In this document: piece after piece, positions 17,076 to 25,613 of the stretch
Position numbering within the stretch: position 1 is the stretch's first letter
Layout: each line of letters opens with the position of its first letter
Assembly (NCBI GenBank): GCA_041393535.1
Contig: JAWKJY010000003.1
Coordinates: forward strand, 310,001-374,000
Length of the DNA stretch: 64,000 bases
Reading direction: 5' to 3'
DNA from: JAWKJY01 sp041393535
GTDB lineage: Bacteria; Actinomycetota; Thermoleophilia; Gaiellales; Gaiellaceae
Notes under the pieces: generated by a model
The model's database searches: none
The model's input: the letters and a program-made list of their open reading frames with translations, nothing else
What the model was told of the DNA's origin: nothing
Position numbers and translations under genes: made by a program

Positions 17076-17958
17076 GCGCTTCAGCGCAGACCAGCTCGCC
17101 GTCTTCGCCGCGGTCGTCGAGCACGGCGGCGTGACCCGCGCCGCGGGCGCGCTCAACGTCACCCAGCCGGCCGTCTCGGCGCGGATGCGGAGCCTGCAGG
17201 CGCTCGCGGGGCGGCAGCTCATCGTCCGCACGCCGCGCGGGTTGGAGCTGACGCCGGCCGGCGAGGCGCTGCTCCCGCACGCGCGGGCGGTGGCCCGGGC
17301 GATGGGCCGCGCCGAGCGCGCGATCGCGCTCCCCGAGGCGAGCGAGCTGCAGGTCTCGATCGCGCTCTCCGAGGCCGCGGTGCCGCTCGTGGCGGCCCGG
17401 CTGGCGCATGCGGCGCTCGAGGCGCCGCGCCTCGAGCTCCGGGTCGTCCCGTGCGACGCGTCGACGGCGGTCAGCGCGGTCGTCGCCGGCGAGGTCGACG
17501 CCGCCGTCACCGTCGCGGGCCCCGACCCGCCGGAGGACGACCTCGTCCGCCGCCCGCTGCTCGTCGACGAGATCGTCCTCGTCCGTGCCGGCCCGCACGA
17601 GCCCGTCGCGTCGCTCGCCGCCGTCGAGCGGGAGACGATCCTCTGGCAGGCGCGCGGGTCGGGTGTCCGGGCGACGGCCGAGCGGGTGCTCGAGGCCGCG
17701 GGGGCCTGGCCCGCGCGCTCGCTCGAGATCGGCAGCTCGCTCGGCGTGCTCGCGGCCGCGGCTGCCGGGCACGGCGCCGCGCTGCTGCCGCGCCGGTACG
17801 TCGAGAGCCGCGTCTCGACGGGGGAGTTGACCGCGACGTCGCTGCGGGCCAGCGACCTCTCCGCCCGCTTCGAGTGGCTCGCCGCGCCCGTCGAGCACCT
17901 CGGCGCCGGCGTGGGCCGGGTCTTCGAGGCGGTCGTCGGCCGGGCCGACTCGCTCTAG
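17074..17958 (+). CDS. LysR family transcriptional regulator
   Basis: 294 residues. The N-terminal winged helix (F-A-A-V-V-E-H-G-G-V-T-R-A-A, T-Q-P-A-V-S-A-R-M-R) is standard, and residues about 90-290 form the LysR substrate-binding domain. It is divergent from the persulfide dioxygenase/sulfite dehydrogenase operon across a 100-bp gap holding a T-N11-A box, so it most likely controls that operon in response to a sulfur compound. It converges on the flavin-reductase gene at 17987. Effector unknown; a CysB-like role is possible but not shown by sequence. Confidence 0.92.
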   Translation: MRFSADQLAVFAAVVEHGGVTRAAGALNVTQPAVSARMRSLQALAGRQLIVRTPRGLELTPAGEALLPHARAVARAMGRAERAIALPEASELQVSIALSEAAVPLVAARLAHAALEAPRLELRVVPCDASTAVSAVVAGEVDAAVTVAGPDPPEDDLVRRPLLVDEIVLVRAGPHEPVASLAAVERETILWQARGSGVRATAERVLEAAGAWPARSLEIGSSLGVLAAAAAGHGAALLPRRYVESRVSTGELTATSLRASDLSARFEWLAAPVEHLGAGVGRVFEAVVGRADSL

Positions 17959-17986
17959 GCCCCGGCCGCTCCGGGCCGCGCGCTCG

Positions 17987-18487
17987 CTAGAGGGGCCTGA
18001 GGGCCCAGAAGCCGCCGGCGTACCAGACGAGCGGCTCGCTTCCGGCAGGGGGGAGGTCGACGCACTCGGCATGCGCGACGACGACGTCGTGGTCGCCGAC
18101 CACGTGGACGCAGTCGACCCTGCAGACGAGGTGCTCGAGGCAGCCCTCGAGCAGGGGCAGGCCGTGGGGGCCCTCGTGGACGTCGACGCCGGCGAGCTGG
18201 TCCTCGTCGCCCTCCGCCTTGCGGGCGAAGCGCCGCGCGAGCGCCTCGCCCCGCAGGGCGTCGAGGACGTTCAGGCCGAAGAAGCCGGACGCGCGGATCG
18301 CGCGGCCCGTGTCCGAGTCCTGCATGAAGCAGGCGAGGACGAGCGGCGGCTCGAGCGACACGGACGTGATCGAGTTCGCCGTCATCGCGAAGCGCCGCCC
18401 GTCGTGGGCCGCCGTGAGCACGGAGACGCCGGTCGCGAAGCGACCGATCGTCCGGCGGTAGGCGCGGCTGTCCAGCACGTCGGGCAC
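17987..18487 (-). CDS. Flavin reductase (DIM6/NTAB family)
   Basis: 166 residues with the FMN-binding split-barrel of two-component monooxygenase reductases: R-F-A-T-G-V-S-V-L-T-A near residue 16, M-T-A-N-S-I-T-S-V-S-L-E-P-P-L-V and G-F-F-G-L-N-V-L, then H-D-V-V-V-A-H-A near the end. It starts 3 nt after the DszC-like gene, so it very probably delivers reduced FMN or FAD to that oxygenase. A paralogue with the same motifs lies at 45598-46113 next to another DszC-like oxygenase. No terminator was seen other than a GC-rich partial stem in 17960-17985. Confidence 0.9.
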   Translation of the reverse strand: MPDVLDSRAYRRTIGRFATGVSVLTAAHDGRRFAMTANSITSVSLEPPLVLACFMQDSDTGRAIRASGFFGLNVLDALRGEALARRFARKAEGDEDQLAGVDVHEGPHGLPLLEGCLEHLVCRVDCVHVVGDHDVVVAHAECVDLPPAGSEPLVWYAGGFWALRPL

Positions 18488-18490
18488 GGG

Positions 18491-19684
18491 CTACGGCGTG
18501 TGCGAGGAGATCGGGGGCGCCTCGTCGTTCAGCAGGTAGTCGCCGGTGAGCTTGAACTTGTAGTCGACCGGGTCGTGGAGGGTCAGCGTCCGCACGTTCC
18601 GCCAGTGGCGATCGAACCCGTACTTGCCGACCGTCATCCCGGCGCCGCCGACGTTGAACATCAGCTCGGAGACCCGCAGCGCCGCCTCGGTGCTCGCGGA
18701 CTTGGCGTCCGCCACCGCGAGCGAGGCCGCGGCCCGCGTCTCGGCCGTCGTGTCGGCGACCGCCGCGTCGATCAGCCCGAGCGCCCGCTCGACGAGGGCG
18801 TCGGCGCCGTTCACGAGCGCCTGCATCCGGCCGATCGTGTGCTGGACGTACGGATCGAGGCTCGCCCTGTCGACCCCCGAGTGCACCCAGGGGCGTGCCC
18901 GCTCGCGGGCGTACGCGACGGCGTCGGCGAGCGCGTTCCTCGCAACGCCCACGAACAGCGCCGACATCATCGCCTGGCCGTTCGTGCCGAAGAAGTTCTC
19001 GAGCGGGTGCTCCATCAGGCGGTCGGGCGAGAAGACGAGCGCGCCCGGGACGAGGGCCTCCCCGAACTCGATCGTGCCGGAGGCGGTCGTCCGCTGGCCG
19101 AAGCCGGTCCAGTCGTCGTGGACCGTCACGCCCTCGGCGGCCGCGTCGATCAGGAAGACGAGCGGGCGGGGCTGCTCCTCCTCGGAGACGGCGAGGCCGA
19201 AGATCACGTCGCCGCCGAGCGAGCCGGTGCAGTACGCCTTCGAGCCGTTCAGCCGCCAGTCGTCGCCGTCGGGCCGGATGCGCACCTTGTAGTCGAAGAT
19301 CGTCTTGGTCCCGACCTCGGTGTACGCGTTCGTCAGCAGCGCCTTCTGGCCGACGAGTCGCTCGTAGAGCGCGAGGCGCGCGTGCTCGGGCGCGACCTTG
19401 TTCAGGAGCTCGACGCCCGAGTTGTGGACGATCAGGATCTGCGCGACGCACGGATCCCCCTCGGAGAGCGCGCCGATCACGCGGACCATGTCCGAGACGC
19501 TCGCTCCGGCGCCGCCGTGCTCCTCGGGGACGAGCATCGTGAGCAGCCCCGTCTCGCGGATCGCCGCGAGCTCCTCGTGCGGGAAGCGCCGGTCGCGGTC
19601 GCGCTCGATCGCGCCCTCCTCGAGCATGCGGGCGACCGCCCGCGCCGTCTCCAGCAGCTGCTCGCCCCGTGTCGTCCCAGCCAT
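18491..19684 (-). CDS. DszC/SfnC-like flavin-dependent monooxygenase (acyl-CoA dehydrogenase fold)
   Basis: 397 residues with the three acyl-CoA-dehydrogenase domains. The C-terminal signature D-R-H-W-R-N-V-R-T-L-T-L-H-D-P-V-D-Y-K is the one found in DszC, SfnC/MsuC and related oxygenases, not in true dehydrogenases, and the usual catalytic Glu context is absent. Central motifs are N-A-Y-T-E-V-G-T-K-T-I-F and Y-C-T-G-S. Immediately followed by a flavin reductase and preceded by MaoC and an ABC importer. The family oxidises sulfides, sulfinates, amines or indole-type substrates. Substrate not determinable. Paralogues: 30917-32134 and 43050-44255. Confidence 0.85.
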   Translation of the reverse strand: MAGTTRGEQLLETARAVARMLEEGAIERDRDRRFPHEELAAIRETGLLTMLVPEEHGGAGASVSDMVRVIGALSEGDPCVAQILIVHNSGVELLNKVAPEHARLALYERLVGQKALLTNAYTEVGTKTIFDYKVRIRPDGDDWRLNGSKAYCTGSLGGDVIFGLAVSEEEQPRPLVFLIDAAAEGVTVHDDWTGFGQRTTASGTIEFGEALVPGALVFSPDRLMEHPLENFFGTNGQAMMSALFVGVARNALADAVAYARERARPWVHSGVDRASLDPYVQHTIGRMQALVNGADALVERALGLIDAAVADTTAETRAAASLAVADAKSASTEAALRVSELMFNVGGAGMTVGKYGFDRHWRNVRTLTLHDPVDYKFKLTGDYLLNDEAPPISSHTP

Positions 19685-19772
19685 CAGCCCCTCCTCGTTC
19701 GGACCCCGTGCGCGGGCATCGTAGAGCCTCGCGCGACGGATGCGGACGGTGGTCGCCCGCCGCGGGGTCGCC

Positions 19773-20255
19773 TCAGGCGGGCTGGCGGCGGTACAGCGCG
19801 GAGCGCTCGAAGAGGGCGACGCGCTCGCCGCGCTGGTTGACGACCTCCTCCTCGAAGGTCACCACGCCGCCGGCGTCCTTCGGCGTCAGCCGGACGACCT
19901 CGCCCTCGACGTGCACGGTGTCGCCGATCAGCGTCGGGCGGGTCATCCGGATCCGGTCGAGGCCGTAGAGGGCGACCAGGCGGTCGCCGCAGAGCGGGTA
20001 GCGGAGGCCACCCGTGACGGACAGCGTCAGGAAGCCGTGGACGATCCGCTGGCCGAAGCGGGTCGTCCTCGCGAACTCCGCGTCGACGTGCAGCGGGTTG
20101 TGGTCGCCCGAGAGGCGCGCGAAGTCGAGCACGTCCTGCTCGGTGATCGTGCGCCCGCCGGTCTCGAAGCGGTCGCCGAGCTGGAACTCCTCGAACCAGA
20201 GGTCCAGGGTGTCGAGCAGCCTGCCGCCCGGGGCGGCCCCGTCCGCGCTCGCCAT
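19773..20255 (-). CDS. MaoC-like (R)-specific hydratase/dehydratase
   Basis: 160 residues, a single hot-dog domain. The hydratase-2 motif is present as S-G-D-H-N-P-L-H-V-D (Asp and His catalytic, about residues 53-58), with H-G-F-L-T-L after it. Enzymes of this type hydrate enoyl-CoA or dehydrate beta-hydroxyacyl-CoA, and some act as mesaconyl-CoA hydratases. It follows livF by 7 bp and precedes the DszC-like gene by 88 bp, suggesting an acyl-CoA step in the catabolism of the imported compound. The DNA-binding and condensation domains found in larger MaoC fusions are absent. Confidence 0.87.
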   Translation of the reverse strand: MASADGAAPGGRLLDTLDLWFEEFQLGDRFETGGRTITEQDVLDFARLSGDHNPLHVDAEFARTTRFGQRIVHGFLTLSVTGGLRYPLCGDRLVALYGLDRIRMTRPTLIGDTVHVEGEVVRLTPKDAGGVVTFEEEVVNQRGERVALFERSALYRRQPA

Positions 20256-20262
20256 CCTGCCG

Positions 20263-20979
20263 CTAGACCGAGAGGTACCGGCTGAGGACGTCCGGATCGC
20301 CCGCCGCGGCCTTGTCGCCCTCCCAGACGATCTGGCCCTTCTCGACGAAGTAGACCCGGTCGGCCACGTCGAGCGCGAGCCGGTGGTTCTGCTCGGTGAT
20401 GAGGACGCCCAGGCCGCGCTTGGACATCTCCTTCAGCCGCTCGGCGATGCCGCGCACGACGAGCGGGGCGAGGCCCTCGCTCGGCTCGTCGAGCATCAGC
20501 ACCCTCGGGTTGGCGAGCATCGCCCGCGCGACGGCGAGCATCTGCCGCTCGCCGCCGGAGAGCGTGCCGGCGCTGTTCGCCTTCAGCTCCGCGAGCTTGG
20601 GGAACTGCTCGTAGGCGTCCTCGACCGAGAACTGGATGCCGCCGCCGTTCTTACCGGCGCGCACCATCGCGAGGTTCTCCTCCACGGTGAGCGTCGGGAA
20701 GCTGCGCGAGCCGGACGGCACGAGCGACAGCCCCCGGTGCACCCGCTTGTAGGACGGCAGGCCGCCGATGTCCTGGCCGCCGAGGACGACGCCCTCGGCA
20801 CGGCTCGTGACCGCGCCTGCGATCGCCATCAGCGTCGTCGTCTTGCCGGCGCCGTTTCGGCCGAGCACGGCGACCGCCTCGCCCTTGTCGACGTGCATGC
20901 TGAGGTCGAAGACGACCTGGCTCTTCCCGTAGAACGCGTTGAGCCGACGCACGTCGAGGATCCGCTCTCCCTGGCTCAC
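20263..20979 (-). CDS. livF: Branched-chain-amino-acid-type ABC transporter ATPase (LivF-like)
   Basis: 238 residues from GTG 20979, overlapping the livMG-like stop. Walker A is G-R-N-G-A-G-K-T-T, the signature L-S-G-G-E-R-Q-M, Walker B V-L-M-L-D-E-P-S-E-G-L-A-P, which is characteristic of LivF. It couples ATP hydrolysis to uptake with the fused LivM-LivG and LivH. The HAAT family also takes up urea, amides, aromatic acids and sulfonates, so substrate cannot be read from this subunit. Confidence 0.9.
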   Translation of the reverse strand: MSQGERILDVRRLNAFYGKSQVVFDLSMHVDKGEAVAVLGRNGAGKTTTLMAIAGAVTSRAEGVVLGGQDIGGLPSYKRVHRGLSLVPSGSRSFPTLTVEENLAMVRAGKNGGGIQFSVEDAYEQFPKLAELKANSAGTLSGGERQMLAVARAMLANPRVLMLDEPSEGLAPLVVRGIAERLKEMSKRGLGVLITEQNHRLALDVADRVYFVEKGQIVWEGDKAAAGDPDVLSRYLSV

Positions 20980-22910
20980 GCCCCTGCCTCCTCGTCCGTC
21001 GTCTCGCCCAGGTAGGCCTTCTGCACCTCGGGGTTCGCGCGGATCTCGGCCGGCGTGCCCTCGGCGAGCACCGAGCCGCGCGCGAGCACGGTGATCCGGT
21101 CGGCGATCCCGAAGACGACCTCCATGTCGTGCTCCACGAACACCACCGTCAGGTCGCGCTCCCGCGCGATCCGCCGGATCAGCTCCACCGCCGTGCGCGT
21201 CTCGGAGGGCGAGATGCCGGCGGTCGGCTCGTCGAGGAGCAGGATCCGCGAGTTGACCGCGATCGCGGACGCGATCTCGAGCGACCGCTGGTCGCCGTGG
21301 GACAGCTCGGACGCCGAGAAGCCGGCGAACGAGCCCAGGCCGACGCGGTCGAGCAGCTGGTGCGACCGCTCGCGCAGGCCGGGCCGGTGCTTTCCGACGA
21401 TGCGCAGGGTCTGGTCGTCGACGGCCGCCTCGGAGATGAGGACGTTGTCGAGCGCCGTGAGCGACCAGAACAGGTTCGTCTGCTGGAACGAGCGCCCCAG
21501 TCCGCGCTTGACGAGCCGCCACGGGGCGACGCCGGTGACATCGGCGCCCTCCAGGTGGATCGTCCCGGAGTCCGGCTTGTAGAGGCCGGTGAGCAGGTTG
21601 AAGAACGTCGTCTTGCCGGCGCCGTTCGGGCCGATGATCGCGTGCATCGTCCCCTGGCGCACCTCGATGCTCGCGCCGTTGACCGCGACCAGGCCGCCGA
21701 AGCTCTTGGTCAGGTTGCGCGCGACCAGCACCGGCTCGCCGCCGGTCCGCAGCTCGCGCGGCTCGGCTGCCTCGGAGGCCAGCGAGGGCAGGTGGACCGC
21801 CTCGTGCTCCGCGGCCGACAGCTCGGGCGCCTCGTCGACCAGCCGGATGCCCCGCAGGCGCTTGATGCCGGTCACGAGCCACGCGAGCGCCCAGTGGATC
21901 GTCCCGGACAGGCCGGCGACGAAGAACAGCGCGACGCAGAGGACGATGATGCCGAAGACCGTGTCCCAGAGCGTCGTCTCCTTCGTCAGCCAGTCGCGGA
22001 CCCAGATGAAGAAGATCGCGCCCGCGAACGGGCCGAGGAAGTACCGGTAGCCGCCGATCAGGCACATGATCAGCGCGAACGCCGAGCGCTGCCAGTCGAT
22101 CTGGCCGGAGGCGATCTGCGTCTCGCTGATCACGGCGAGGCCGCCCGCCACCGCGCCGAACGTCCCGGCGATCACGAACGCCGTCATCTCGTACCGCTTC
22201 ACCCAGATGCCCGCGAACTCCGCCCGGCGCCGGTTCTCGCGGATCGCCCGGCACGCGTCGCCGAACGGCGAGCGCATGATCACCCAGATCAGGGCGGTGC
22301 ACACGAGGACGCAGAGGAAGACGAACCAGTACAGGTTGTTGGCGTGCTCGAACGGGGAGAGCCAGTCGGCGGCGAAGACGCCCGTCGTGCCGTTCGTGCC
22401 GCCCGTGAGGCTTTGCCAGCCGTGTGCCGCCGCCCAGATCAGCTGTCCCATGCCGAGCGTCAGCAGGCCGAAGTAGAGCTCTCGGCCTCGCAGGACGACG
22501 AAGCCGATCACGAACGCCGAGACGGCGCCGATCAGCGGCGTGAAGGCGAACATCAGGAGGGGATCGCCGAACGGTCCCCAGGCCTCCTTGGCGAAGCCGA
22601 CCGCGACGAGGTAGCCGCCGAAGCCGAAGAACATCGCGTGGCCGAAGCTGATCAGCCCGATCATGTTGACGAGCAGGTTGAGGCTGAGGGCGAGCAGCCC
22701 GAAGTAGAGCGCCTGCTGGCCCTTGAGGATGTGGCTCGACGGCGCGAAGAAGGGCATCAGGCCCATCAGCGCGATCAGGCCGAACCCGACGATCCAGAGG
22801 CCGCGGTTCGCCTCGGTGTACGCCTGGCGGGACGCCTGGAGCCGTCGGGCTCCGGCGCTGAGGGCCGGGAGCATCGAGAGGGAGCGGAGCTGCTGCGCGA
22901 TAGCGGTCAT
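20976..22910 (-). CDS. Fused permease-ATPase of branched-chain-type ABC transporter (LivM-LivG)
   Basis: 644 residues. Residues about 40-345 form a LivM-type permease with roughly eight to ten helices, including the conserved G-L-I-S-F-G-H-A-M-F-F-G-F-G-G and an EAA-like P-F-G-D-A-C-R-A-I-R-E-N. Residues about 395-640 are a LivG-type ATPase: Walker A G-P-N-G-A-G-K-T-T, signature L-S-H-G-D-Q-R-S-L-E, Walker B I-L-L-L-D-E-P-T-A-G. The two parts are usually separate genes; the joining linker is charged and alanine-rich (about 345-395). Between livH and livF in one operon. Confidence 0.9.
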   Translation of the reverse strand: MTAIAQQLRSLSMLPALSAGARRLQASRQAYTEANRGLWIVGFGLIALMGLMPFFAPSSHILKGQQALYFGLLALSLNLLVNMIGLISFGHAMFFGFGGYLVAVGFAKEAWGPFGDPLLMFAFTPLIGAVSAFVIGFVVLRGRELYFGLLTLGMGQLIWAAAHGWQSLTGGTNGTTGVFAADWLSPFEHANNLYWFVFLCVLVCTALIWVIMRSPFGDACRAIRENRRRAEFAGIWVKRYEMTAFVIAGTFGAVAGGLAVISETQIASGQIDWQRSAFALIMCLIGGYRYFLGPFAGAIFFIWVRDWLTKETTLWDTVFGIIVLCVALFFVAGLSGTIHWALAWLVTGIKRLRGIRLVDEAPELSAAEHEAVHLPSLASEAAEPRELRTGGEPVLVARNLTKSFGGLVAVNGASIEVRQGTMHAIIGPNGAGKTTFFNLLTGLYKPDSGTIHLEGADVTGVAPWRLVKRGLGRSFQQTNLFWSLTALDNVLISEAAVDDQTLRIVGKHRPGLRERSHQLLDRVGLGSFAGFSASELSHGDQRSLEIASAIAVNSRILLLDEPTAGISPSETRTAVELIRRIARERDLTVVFVEHDMEVVFGIADRITVLARGSVLAEGTPAEIRANPEVQKAYLGETTDEEAGA

Positions 22911-22923
22911 GTCGCTCCGATCC

Positions 22924-23817
22924 CTAGGCGACCCGCGACCCGAACAGCCCCTGCGGCCGGATCGCGAGCACGACGACGAGGACGACGAAGACGATCGCGA
23001 GCGTCGCCTCCGGCACCCAGATGATTCCGAGGTCCTGGGCGAGGCCGACGAGGATCGAGGCGACGAATGCCCCGATCAGGCTGCCGAGACCGCCGATGAC
23101 GATCACGACGAAGGCGAGGATGACGGCGCGGACGGCGATGTCCGGGCCGCTGAGCCCCTGCATCGTGACGGCGGCACCGGCGAGGCCGGCGAGGAACGCA
23201 CCGACGGCGAACACGCCGGTGAAGAGGATGCGGACGTTGACGCCCGACAGGCCGAGCAGCTCCGGGTCGGACACGGCGGCGCGCACCATGCGGCCGATGC
23301 CCGTCCGGTAGAGGAAGAGGTAGAGCCCGACCGCGACGGCGACGGAGAGGCCCATGAAGAAGAACTGGTAGGTCGGGATCGAGCCGCCGGCGATCTTCAC
23401 GCCGCCGCCGAGGAAGGGCGGCACGGAGGTCGACTCGCCCTCTGCGCCCCAGATGCTGCGGACGATGCCGGCGAGGATCAGGACGAAGGAGAACGTCACC
23501 AGCAGCTGCGTCAGCAGCGGCCGACGGTAGATCGGTCGGAAGAAGAAGACCTCGAGCACCACGCCCGCGAGCGCGACGCCGAGGCCCGCGAGGATGAGGA
23601 CGATCCAGAACGTCCCGTTCGAGAAGCCGATCGGCTCGCGCAGGGACACGGCGAGGTACGCGCCGAGCATGTAGAGCGAGCCGTGCGCGAAGTTGACGAT
23701 CCGGAGCGCGCCGAACGTCAACGTCAACCCGGAGGAGATGAGGAAGAGCACTGCGGCCGAGCCCAGACCGGTCACGATCTGGACGACGTACTGGCTGGCA
23801 GAGGCGCCGACGATCAT
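22924..23817 (-). CDS. livH: Branched-chain-type ABC permease (LivH-like)
   Basis: 297 residues, about eight hydrophobic segments, with L-I-S-S-G-L-T-L-T-F-G-A-L-R-I-V-N-F-A-H-G-S-type N-terminal permease signature and G-R-M-V-R-A-A-V-S-D-P-E loop. It pairs with LivM in the HAAT importer. The ATG overlaps the stop of a 12-codon leader frame (23814-23852) that has a much stronger ribosome site, so translation may be coupled to it. It follows the binding-protein gene by 77 bp. Confidence 0.9.
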   Translation of the reverse strand: MIVGASASQYVVQIVTGLGSAAVLFLISSGLTLTFGALRIVNFAHGSLYMLGAYLAVSLREPIGFSNGTFWIVLILAGLGVALAGVVLEVFFFRPIYRRPLLTQLLVTFSFVLILAGIVRSIWGAEGESTSVPPFLGGGVKIAGGSIPTYQFFFMGLSVAVAVGLYLFLYRTGIGRMVRAAVSDPELLGLSGVNVRILFTGVFAVGAFLAGLAGAAVTMQGLSGPDIAVRAVILAFVVIVIGGLGSLIGAFVASILVGLAQDLGIIWVPEATLAIVFVVLVVVLAIRPQGLFGSRVA

Positions 23818-23852
23818 CGCCGCCGTCCTCTCACAGTGCTCTTCCTCGTCAT
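23814..23852 (-). CDS. Possible 12-residue leader peptide upstream of livH
   Basis: ATG at 23852 is preceded by GAGGAGGAG with 5-6 nt spacing. The frame encodes M-T-R-K-S-T-V-R-G-R-R-R and ends in a TGA that overlaps the livH ATG (ATGA). livH itself has only a weak GAGAGGA site. It is either a coupling leader or an accident of a strong upstream ribosome site. It has no recognisable attenuator. Confidence 0.4.
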   Translation of the reverse strand: MTRKSTVRGRRR

Positions 23853-23894
23853 CTGCGTCTCCTCCTCGGGGTTCCTGCTAGGTGGCTCGGCGGG

Positions 23895-25540
23895 CTACGA
23901 GGGCGGCGTGGCCGGCGTGCCGTTCCACTTGCCCTCGCGCGCCGTGCGGGCGGCGTCCACGTTCGCCTGGTAGGCGTCGAGCGCCTCCTGCGTGATCTCG
24001 CTCGCGTCGCGGTCGACCAGCTGCGCCGCCTCCTCCTGCGTGAGGACGTCGTCCATGCAGGACATGAGGAACGTGCTCGGGTCGTACGTGACGGGCACCG
24101 GCAGGGTGTCGTCCGAGCCGACGAGGCCCACGGCGGCGCAGTTGTCGCCCATGTGCGTCAGCGGGTTGACCGGCGTCGGCGCGAACTGGTAGGCGCCGTC
24201 GAAGGCGAACTGCCCCTGCTCGACGAGCGCCTTCCAGGCCTCCGGATCGGCGGCGCCGGTCTGCTCGACGAACGCCTTCGTCATCGAGATCGCGTTCAGC
24301 ATCTGGTACGCGAACGAGCTGACGATCGGGGCGGAGTCGGGGTTGGCCGCCCGCGCCGCCTCGGTCTGGATCTGCCCCACGGGCGTCTGCTCGAGCAGCT
24401 GCCACGGGGCACGGTCGTAGCCGTACGAGTTGGCCGGGATGTCACCGGGGCTCGTCTGCGCCACCTCGAACGTCGCGAGCACGATCAGGCCGCCGATCGT
24501 CGGGATCTGCTCGAGGCCCGCGGCCTTCCACTGCTTCCAGAACGGGACGATGAACGGCCCGAAGTACGCCGAGAAGACGCCGTCGGGCTCGCTCTCTGCG
24601 ATCTGGTTAATGAACGGCGTGAAGTTGTCCTCGTCGAACTCGGGGAACTGCTCCGTGACGATCTCCCCGTCGGGGACGAGCTTCAGGAAGTACTCCCGGA
24701 ACGACTTCGCCGCGTCCTGCCCGTACGCGTAGTTCGGGGCGACGATGCCGACCTTCTTCCAGCCGTTCTCGGCCGCGAACCGCGCGGCGGCGCGACCCTC
24801 CATGAAGGTCGAGACCGACGGGTGGAAGGCGTACTTGCCGCCCTTGCCGAAGTTCTCGAGGTACGGCTGGTGGTCGGCCGCGATGCCCGAGAGCACCGGG
24901 TAGCCGGCCGCCGTGGTCAGCTCGGGCAGCGCGAACATGCACGCCGAGTTGGTCGGGCCGAAGAAGACGTCGTACTTCTTCGACTGGATCGCGTCGCGGT
25001 AGGCGCGGAGGCAGGCCGGCACGTCGCCGAACGTCTCCTCGACGACGTCGAGGACGACGTTGCAGCCGCCCATGCCGCCGCTCTGGTTCAGCGTGTCGAC
25101 GTATGCCTTGGCGGCGTTAACCGCGTCCGGCGCGATCGCGCGGCCGATCACGGCCGCGAGGTCCTCGGCCGCGAAGATGTTCACCTCGCCGTCCTCGAGC
25201 GCACAGGGGACGGTCGGCGCCGCCGGGGCCGGCTCCGCGGGTGCGGGCTCGGTCGGGGCGGGCTCGGTCGGGGCCGGCCCCGCGGGTGCGGGCTCGGTCG
25301 GGGCGGGCTCGGCGGGTGCGGGCTCGGTCGGGGCGGGCCCGCGGGTGCGGGCTCGGTCGGGGCGGGCTCGGCCGGCGCGGGCTCCGCGGGTGCGGGCTCG
25401 GCCGGCGCGGGCTCGGCCGGCGCGGGCTCCGCCGACTCGTCGCCGCCGCAGCCGGCGGCGATCCCGCCCAGGGCGAGCATCGTCGCGGCCGCAAGGGCGA
25501 GCAGCCAGCGGCGACGCGGGTGTCCTGTGGACGCTCTCAA
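23895..25540 (-). CDS. Branched-chain-type ABC substrate-binding lipoprotein 1 (frameshift in linker)
   Basis: Starts at TTG 25540 with GAGGAG 8 nt upstream. An N-terminal lipoprotein signal (R-R-R-W-L-L-A-L... G-I-A-A-G-C) is followed by a long Glu-Pro-Ala-Pro linker (25215-25438) and a periplasmic-binding domain of about 420 residues (from N-I-F-A-A-E-D-L), with Y-G-Q-D-A-A-K-S-F and the Q-F-P-E-F-D-E-D-N-F-T motif. One base is missing near 25337-25342 (GGCCCG where the repeat predicts GGCCCCG), which splits signal/linker from the binding domain. A base-calling error is likely. First liv gene after a terminator, and similar to the tandem paralogue at 25614-27202. Confidence 0.82.
25215..25438 (-). 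repeat. (Glu-Pro-Ala-Pro-Ala/Thr)n coding repeat, binding protein 1
   Basis: Tandem 15-nt units (GGCTCGGCGGGTGCG type on the plus strand) encode a Pro/Ala/Glu linker between the lipidated Cys and the binding domain. The 1-nt deletion that splits this gene falls inside it. Confidence 0.85.
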
Positions 25541-25565
25541 CGCATGCGCTCCTCGTGTCGGTGTA

Positions 25566-25594
25566 CCGGTGGGGGCCTCGGCGGCCCCCACCGG
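25566..25594 (-). terminator. Strong hairpin between the two binding-protein genes
   Basis: A perfect 12-bp stem, CCGGTGGGGGCC (25566-25577) with GGCCCCCACCGG (25583-25594), loop of 5 nt, 20 nt after the stop of the upstream gene. No T-run. It would separate or attenuate expression between the tandem paralogues. Confidence 0.75.
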
Positions 25595-25613
25595 CAGGGA
25601 CGTGTCTAGGTGA

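Noticed and set aside
18491..19684. Ordinary acyl-CoA dehydrogenase annotation for the three DszC-like genes
   Set aside because: The C-terminal H-W-R-N-x-R-T and L-H-D-P signature and the linked flavin reductases fit flavin-dependent oxygenases, not beta-oxidation enzymes.
24153..25613. Long glycine/arginine-rich plus-strand frame with G-L-G-R-G repeats
   Set aside because: It is the reverse complement of the Glu-Pro-Ala-Pro repeat and the binding-protein gene; no start signal or known domain.
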